The notes under the pieces are model-generated. The model made no database searches and was not told where the DNA came from. It was given only the letters and a program-made list of their open reading frames with translations. From NCBI GenBank assembly GCA_037046615.1, contig JBAOHD010000019.1, positions 1 to 64,000 on the forward strand: 64,000 nucleotides of DNA, read 5' to 3'. Position 1 is the first letter of the stretch. The number at the start of each line of letters is the position of its first letter. The position numbers were made by a program, and so were the translations under genes. This document shows positions 58,583-64,000 of this stretch, piece by piece. Source of the stretch: Phosphoribacter sp037046615. GTDB lineage: Bacteria > Actinomycetota > Actinomycetes > Actinomycetales > Dermatophilaceae.

Positions 58583-60020
58583 GTGGCACCGCTGGATCCA
58601 GCCGACGTCCCCGACCGCGCCGCCGCGCGCGGTCGGGTCGACGCGGCATACGCCCTGCTGTCCGACGACGACCGGGAGGCGACGCGGCTCGTCCACGATC
58701 CCGCCACCTTCACCCGCGAGGTCCCGTATGCCGCGCTCGCAGCCCTGCGTGACCGTCACGGCGTCGTCCCCGTCGCCGAACCCGAACTCCCCGGATGGCC
58801 CGAGGGCACCGGCTATTGGCTCGTGCTCAGACATGCCGACGTCGACCGCGTGCTCAAGGATCCGGCGACCTTCTCGTCGTCTTTCGGCGGCACGCAGATC
58901 CGCGACCCGCGCTCTGACGAGGACCTTGCCTACGTCCGCCGGATGATGCTCAACATGGACCCGCCCGAGCACTCCCGACTGCGGCGACTCTTGGCAAAGT
59001 CCTTCACCCCCAAGGCGATCGGCGCGCTAGAAACTCAGGTCGCCGCGCACGTCACGGGCATCGTCGACCGGATGCTCGCCGCCGGCGATGCCTCGCCCAA
59101 CGGGGCCAGCGGTGAGTGCGACTTCGCCAAAGACGTCTCGGCCGACCTGCCGCTGCTCACCCTCGCCGATGTCATGGGCGTGCCACCCGAAGACCGCTGG
59201 CTAATGTTTGACTGGGCCAACCGGGTCATCGGGTGGCAGGACCCCGACTACCGTGTCAGCGCCCACTTCGACCCCGCGGGGGCCACGGATCTCGGGCGGG
59301 CGGCATACGCGCTGCGGCCCGAGCCCGGCCCGGACGGGCTCATGCCCGACCCACGATCCCGGGCGGGGATGCCCGACCTCTACGCCTACGCCCACGCCCT
59401 CGGCACGCTGCGCCGCGAGCAGCCCGGCGACGACGTCATGTCGATCCTCATGGCCCAGCGCGACGACGGCGAAGGGGGCGGCTCGGTCTCGGTCGAGGAG
59501 TTCGAAAACCTCTTCTGGCTCTTTGCGGTCGCGGGCAATGAGACAACCCGCAACGGTATGCCGGGTGGTCTCCTCGGTGCTCCTCGGTGACCCGGCTGCC
59601 CAGCGGGCTCTTCGCGATGACCCGAGCCTCATCCCCAACGCCGTCGAGGAGATGCTGCGGTGGTGGACGCCGGTCATGACCTTCCGGCGCACGGCGACAC
59701 GTGAGGTCGAGATCGCGGGGCGCACGCTGCACCGCGGCGACAAGGTCGTCGTGTCCTTCGCCGCAGCGAACCGGGATCCGGCGGTCTTCGCCGACCCCGA
59801 CACCTTCGACATCCGGCGGCCCAACGCTCGGCGGCACCTGGCCTTCGGCGCCGGCCCGCACGTGTGTCTCGGGGCGTTCCTCGCCCGCTCGATGATGACC
59901 CAGATGTTCACCGAGTTGCTCGGGCGCACGTCGTGGCTCGAGAGCGCCGGCGACCCGGTCTGGCTCCAGTCCAACTTCCAGCGCGGGGTCAAGCGGCTGC
60001 CGATCGAGTGGACGGCGTGA
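58583..60020 (+). CDS. Cytochrome P450 (frameshifted)
   Basis: About 478 residues joined across one frame change near 59572. Features: MDPPEHSRLRRLLAKSFTPK in the substrate-recognition part, I-helix AVAGNETTRN, EEMLRWW (ExxR), and the heme loop FGAGPHVCLGAFLAR with the axial Cys. The AGNETTRN form is seen in CYP124/125/142-type enzymes that oxidise sterol or branched lipid side chains, but I cannot fix the family by eye. GTG at 58583 couples it to the hydrolase. No ferredoxin gene is adjacent. Confidence 0.9.
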
Positions 60021-60070
60021 CCGGACCGCTGCGGCCCCGTGGCGGAACGTCAAACTGTGGAGTGACATAG

Positions 60071-60090
60071 GACTGGTCTGAGACTAGTCT
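60071..60090. promoter_or_regulatory. Operator-like palindrome before the Phd/VapC pair
   Basis: AGACTAGTCT (60081-60090) is a perfect 10-bp palindrome preceded by GACTGGTC (60071-60078), a near copy. They end seven bases before the antitoxin start, as expected of toxin-antitoxin autoregulation. Confidence 0.6.
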
Positions 60091-60096
60091 GGATGG

Positions 60097-60330
60097 ATGA
60101 CGACAGTCGGTGCATACGAGGCCAAGACACATCTCCCGGCGCTTCTCGCGAGGGTCGAACGCGGCGAGACGGTGACGATCACCCGGCACGGTCGTGCCGT
60201 GGCACGGCTCGTGCCTGTCGACGTCGTTTACCCAGCCGCGGAGGTGATCCTGGAGATGAGGTCATTGCGCCATGGGGTCACGACGGGCGGCATGTCGATC
60301 CGCGACATGATCGACGAAGGCCGGCGTTGA
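60097..60330 (+). CDS. Phd/YefM-family antitoxin
   Basis: A 77-residue protein: VGAYEAKTHLPALLARVERG and ETVTITRHGRAVARLVPVD are standard for the Phd DNA-binding domain; the tail MSIRDMIDEGRR would bind the toxin. ATG at 60097 is used (ATG at 60093 is out of frame). The stop overlaps the toxin start by one base (TGATG). Confidence 0.92.
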   Translation: MTTVGAYEAKTHLPALLARVERGETVTITRHGRAVARLVPVDVVYPAAEVILEMRSLRHGVTTGGMSIRDMIDEGRR

Positions 60331-60749
60331 TGGCGTTCGTCATCGATGCGTCCGTTGTGCTCACGTGGCTCTTCGAGGACGAGTCCTTCCCAGCAGCCGA
60401 GGCAATCCAGGACCGCCTGATCACTGAACGCGCCCTCGTCCCCACGCTCTGGCGACACGAGGTGACCAACGCCCTGGTCGTCGCCTGTCGTCGTCAGCGG
60501 ATCACCCAAGCCCAGGTCGACCGGTTCAGCGCGCTGCTGGAGCGACTCCCCATCGAGGAGTCCGACCCCGCTCCCATGGCCGAGGTGTCACGGCTGGCGC
60601 TGGCCCACAGGCTGTCGGCTTACGACGGGGCATACCTGCACGTCGCGGCATCCCAGGGACTACCGCTGGCGACCGTCGACGCCCGGCTTGCGGAGGCGGC
60701 GACGGCACTGGGAGTGACGCTGCTGGTCTCGCGCACGGCTCGGGCCTAG
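60330..60749 (+). CDS. vapC: VapC-type PIN-domain toxin
   Basis: A 139-residue PIN-domain RNase. Acidic active-site residues appear in MAFVIDASVVLTWLFED, LWRHEVTNALVVA, LSAYDGAYLHVAA and LATVDARLAEAA. It would cleave tRNA or rRNA until bound by the Phd-type antitoxin just upstream. Unlike the remnant at 36837, this pair is complete. Confidence 0.93.
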   Translation: MAFVIDASVVLTWLFEDESFPAAEAIQDRLITERALVPTLWRHEVTNALVVACRRQRITQAQVDRFSALLERLPIEESDPAPMAEVSRLALAHRLSAYDGAYLHVAASQGLPLATVDARLAEAATALGVTLLVSRTARA

Positions 60750-60759
60750 AGTCGGGCGC

Positions 60760-62149
60760 ATGACCGAGGCCAGCTACCCGACCCAGCCGAGCACCTTCCC
60801 GGTGCCCACGGACGAAGCCAGCGTGCGTGCAAGCGACCGCGCCCACGTCTTCCACTCGTGGTCCGCTCAGGGGGCCATCAACCCCCTGCCGATCGCGCGC
60901 GCCGAAGGCAGCCGCTTCTGGGACTACTCCGGCAAGCGCTATCTCGACTTCACCTCGGGCCTGGTCAACGTCAACCTTGGCTACAACCACCCGCGGATGA
61001 TCGCCGCGATCGCCGAGCAGGCCGGTCGCATGACGACGATCGCCCCCGGGTATGCCGTCGACGTGCGGTCCGAAGCGGCGCGCCTCATCGCCGAGCGGGC
61101 TCCCGACGGCCTTGACATGGTCTTCTTCACCAACGGCGGCGCCGAGGCCACCGAAAACGCGATCCGCATGGCTCGCCTGCACACCGGTCGTCACAAGGTC
61201 TTCGCGGCATACCGCTCCTATCACGGAGCCACCGCCGGTGCGCTGACGATGACCGGCGACCCGCGTCGGGTGCCGAGCGAGCCCGGCATCCCCGGCATCG
61301 TCCACTTCTGGGGCCCTTACCTCTACCGCTCCGCCTTCCACGCCGAGACCGAGGCCCAGGAGACCGAGCGGGCGCTGCAGCACCTGCGCGACATGATCAT
61401 GGTCGAGGGCGCGGGCTCGGTCGCTGCGATCATCCTCGAGACGATCGTTGGGACCAACGGCGTCCTCGTGCCGCCCGCGGGCTACCTCGCGGGGGTGCGC
61501 GCCATTTGTGACGAGTTCGGGATCATGCTCATCGCCGACGAGGTCATGGCCGGGTTTGGGCGGGTCGGTGAGTGGTATGCCGTGCAGCACTGGGATGTCA
61601 CGCCAGACCTCATCACCTTCGCCAAGGGCGTCAACTCCGGCTACGTGCCGCTCGGCGGCGTCGTCATCTCCCGGGAGATCGCCGACACCTTCCGCGACCG
61701 GCCATATCCCGGCGGGCTCACCTACTCCGGCCACCCGCTCGCGTGCGCCTCGGCTGTCGCGTCGATCGCCGATCTTCGAGGACGAAGACGTCCTCGGGCA
61801 CGCCCGGATGCTCGGGACCGACGTCATTGGTCCGGAGTTGGCCAAGATCGCCGACAAACACCCGTCCGTCGGCGAGGTGCGTGGCCTCGGGGTCTTCTGG
61901 GCGGTCGAGCTCGTCACCGACCGCGCCACCCGCGCGCCGCTCGTGCCCTACAACGCATCCGGCGAGGCCGCCACGCCGATGCTCGAGTTCACCAACGCGT
62001 GCAAGGCCCAGGGGCTGTGGCCGTTCGTCCACTTCAACCGCACCCATGTCGTGCCGCCCTGCACGACGAGCATCGACGACGTCCACGAGGGACTCGCGAT
62101 CCTTGACGAGGCGCTCGCGGTGACCGACCGTTACTACACCGGCAGCTGA
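60760..62149 (+). CDS. Class III PLP-dependent aminotransferase (frameshifted)
   Basis: About 463 residues. Motifs are FWDYSGKRYLDFTSGLVNVN, FFTNGGAEATENAIRMAR, ADEVMAGFGRVGEWYA and the PLP Lys in ITFAKGVNSGYVPLGGV. A frame change lies near 61778. It resembles the taurine--pyruvate/omega-amino acid group rather than ornithine or GABA enzymes, but substrate is unsettled. Its 3' end overlaps the convergent pcs gene by 16 bases. Confidence 0.88.
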
Positions 62150-62905
62150 CTCTCGGCTGGGAGCGGGCTGGCCGCTGCGCTCACCCCGACTGCCCTTCGG
62201 CGGCGCCGGGCGGTGAGCCACAGCGACTCGCCGGTGTAGAACGCGATGTAGGCCAGGGAAGCGGCGACGACCCACGCAGGAGGCGTGGGCAAGGTGGCGA
62301 CGATCACGGCATACGCGACGAGCCAGAAGCCCGGCACCGACCATGTTGGCGACCCACCACGTCTCGGTCCGTGAGGGATAGACATAGCCGATCGGCACGA
62401 AAACCAGTGCGGTGCAGACCAAGACGAGCGCACTCGTGGCGACCGGCCCGAGCCCGAGCACGATGACGTAGAACGCGACGACATTCCAATACGACGGAAA
62501 CCCCGTGAAGAGGTGGTCGTCGGTCTTCGCGTCGGCGCGACAAAACTGATAGCACGACGCGAGCAGCGGCGCGCACGCGACGATCCAGCCGAGCGGACCG
62601 TGCGGCAGGAAGCCGCCGATCCACAGCAGCACGATCGGCGCGAAACAGTAGGTGAGGTAGTCGACGATGTTGTCCAGCAGCGCGCCGTCGAATCCGGGCA
62701 GCACCTCCTTGACCCGGCACCGGCGGGCGAGCAGCCCGTCCGTCCCGTCGACGACCATCGCGATGAGGAAAAGCCACAGCGCCGTCGTCACCTCGCGTTG
62801 CTCGATCGCGACGACCATAAGGAACGCGAGGACCGCACCGAAGGCGGTGTAGAGATGCACCAAGGCGGCCGGCAGGCGTCCGGATGGTGCCGTGTGGAGG
62901 GTCAT
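62134..62905 (-). CDS. pcs: Phosphatidylcholine synthase (frameshifted)
   Basis: A polytopic CDP-alcohol phosphotransferase of about 257 residues. The signature is VDGTDGLLARRCRVKEVLPG followed by FDGALLDNIVDYLTY, matching DGxxAR...GxxxDxxxD. FTGFPSYWNVVAFY is typical of phosphatidylcholine synthases, which condense CDP-diacylglycerol directly with choline. A frame change lies near 62345. ATG at 62905 follows GAAGGCGAC. Phosphatidylcholine is uncommon in actinobacteria. Confidence 0.82.
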
Positions 62906-62999
62906 GTCGCCTTCGCGTCGGGCCAGAAAGTCGCCCAAGTATGCCGCGTGCCGGGCCGTCGTGGGCGGGTTTGGCTCACCTTTGCGGCAGGATGGGCCG

Positions 63000-64000
63000 G
63001 TGCGCACGTCACCGGTCAGCGTGGAAGTGGTTGAGCCGCAGATGGCCGACCGCGTGCGGCGCGCGTCCGATGTCTATCTCCTGCTCGGGTATGCCGCCCT
63101 CGCGTTCGTCGCGATCAGCCTCGGCAACCTCGCCGTCTCGACAACCGGGGCGCTCGAACAAGAGCTCACCGCCGCGACCAGCGGCCTGCCACGGCTGTTC
63201 CTCTCGCTCTTCAGTTGGGTCGCCGGTGTGGGGGTGCTCATCCTGCCCGTCGCAGTCGGACTCGACCTCGTGATCCGGCGCCGGCCGTGGCAACTCATCC
63301 ACGCCCTGCTCGGCACCGGGATCGCAGCGGGCATCGCGCTGGCGTTGAAGCTGGCCATCCTCGACGGTCAGCTCTCGCATGTGCTGGCCGTGCTCACCCG
63401 CCCGGTCCTGAGTTCGGGGCGCACCAACCCGCTCGACATCGTCATCGTCGCGTTGACCGCGCTCGTCGTCGTCGCCAACATCAGCGGGCGCCGGTGGCTC
63501 GTGCCGCTGGCCTCGCTCGTGCTCGGCTCGATCACATTGACCTCGTTCCTTGCCGGAGCCAACACGGCGCTCGCGCTGCTGTGCTCGTTCCTGCTCGGCG
63601 GCATCGTCGGTCATGCGGTGCGCTATGCCTTCGGCACGTCGGCGACCCGGGCGCCGGGCACCGACGTGGCGCGCGAGTTGCTCATCGCCGGCACCGACCT
63701 GCACACGCTCGTCCTCGTCGACGACTACGACGACGGTGCGCGGCTCTACCACGCTCGCGGTCGCAACGGCGCGCTCGACGTCCACGTTTTCGACCGGGAC
63801 ACTTTTGGGCTCGCCGCAGGCTGGCGCTTCCTCAACAGGTTGCGCCTGCGGGGCGCGTCAGCGCGCGGGCCGGCGCTCACGTTGCGCGCAGCCGTCGAGC
63901 ATCGGGCCCTGCAGGCGTATGCCCTGCATTGGGCCGGAGTGACCGCCCCTTATCCCGTCGCGATCGTCGACGTCGAGGGCGTGTCGGCTGCGATCGCGAT
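63000..64000 (+). CDS. Lysylphosphatidylglycerol synthase-like membrane protein (partial)
   Basis: The first 333 codons; it runs off the window end. Six or so transmembrane segments (LLLGYAALAFVAISLGNLAV, LALLCSFLLGGIVGHAVRYA) are followed by a soluble segment LLIAGTDLHTLVLVDDYDDG, ALDVHVFDRDTFGLAAGWRF and LRAAVEHRALQAYA. This matches the N-terminal kinase-like part of long actinobacterial MprF-related proteins. GTG at 63000 is a probable start; GTG 63021 or ATG 63042 are possible. It is divergent from pcs. Confidence 0.65.
   Translation, partial: MRTSPVSVEVVEPQMADRVRRASDVYLLLGYAALAFVAISLGNLAVSTTGALEQELTAATSGLPRLFLSLFSWVAGVGVLILPVAVGLDLVIRRRPWQLIHALLGTGIAAGIALALKLAILDGQLSHVLAVLTRPVLSSGRTNPLDIVIVALTALVVVANISGRRWLVPLASLVLGSITLTSFLAGANTALALLCSFLLGGIVGHAVRYAFGTSATRAPGTDVARELLIAGTDLHTLVLVDDYDDGARLYHARGRNGALDVHVFDRDTFGLAAGWRFLNRLRLRGASARGPALTLRAAVEHRALQAYALHWAGVTAPYPVAIVDVEGVSAAIA

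Noticed and set aside
31502..64000. Calling the frameshifted conserved genes pseudogenes
   Set aside because: Frame changes are single-base, leave perfect family motifs on both sides and include essential metG; consensus errors explain them better than gene decay.

Overview
The window is high-GC actinobacterial DNA. The RpfB-type resuscitation factor, actinobacterial protein mannosyltransferase, SigB/F-type sigma factor with a GAF-ANTAR regulator, and a MetRS with a KxxSTS-type signature fit an actinomycete. Micrococcales (Intrasporangiaceae/Dermatophilaceae-like) is my best guess, with low confidence. Two compartments are visible. Bases 1 to about 27.4 kb are a mobile, defence-rich island that enters from the left. 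Bases about 27.7 to 64 kb are host chromosome. The heptamer GTATGCC/GGCATAC marks the difference: I count some 60-70 copies by eye in the chromosomal part, including inside terminators, but only about two in the island and none in the IS copy.

Island, left to right: a regulatory module (EspR-like HTH protein with four palindromic operators, ImmA/IrrE metallopeptidase, polytopic membrane protein, alpha/beta hydrolase); a large restriction-modification-like cassette on one strand (excisionase-type HTH, SNF2-type helicase with a PLD-like N-terminus, DUF4391 protein, two tandem type III Mod methyltransferases, an AlbA_2/Schlafen-type ATP-binding protein, a type III Res nuclease-helicase) followed by a convergent C5-cytosine methyltransferase; a MobF relaxase-helicase; an AAA+ ATPase plus subtilisin-like protease pair matching the ietAS defence system; a DprA-like protein, a small membrane protein and a recombinase-type HTH protein. 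The first mod gene carries a (TC)14 dinucleotide tract, which makes phase variation possible.

Chromosome, left to right: a LAL/LuxR regulator split by an IS256-family element with a 7-bp target duplication; LpqC-like esterase lipoprotein and protein mannosyltransferase; a CDF metal exporter, a CPBP protease and a decayed vapBC; rsmI; SRPBCC and bacterial PH-domain genes; metG, a lipoprotein, tatD and rpfB; yajQ; tRNA-Tyr; DUF2871 and hemerythrin proteins; a SigB/F-type sigma factor divergent from a GAF-ANTAR protein; mobA overlapping a multicopper oxidase; copZ-copA, whose upstream palindrome resembles the one upstream of the oxidase; a cytochrome P450; an intact Phd/VapC pair; a class III aminotransferase; a phosphatidylcholine synthase; and a partial lysylphosphatidylglycerol synthase-like membrane protein.

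Many otherwise good genes contain single-base frameshifts (at least six in metG alone, also copA, copZ, the P450, the aminotransferase, the relaxase, the helicase and both mod genes). Since metG should be essential, most are more likely consensus indel errors than real mutations. I give such genes their full span and mark them frameshifted. Genes called pseudogene are those where the damage looks biological: the IS-split regulator and the vapBC remnant.
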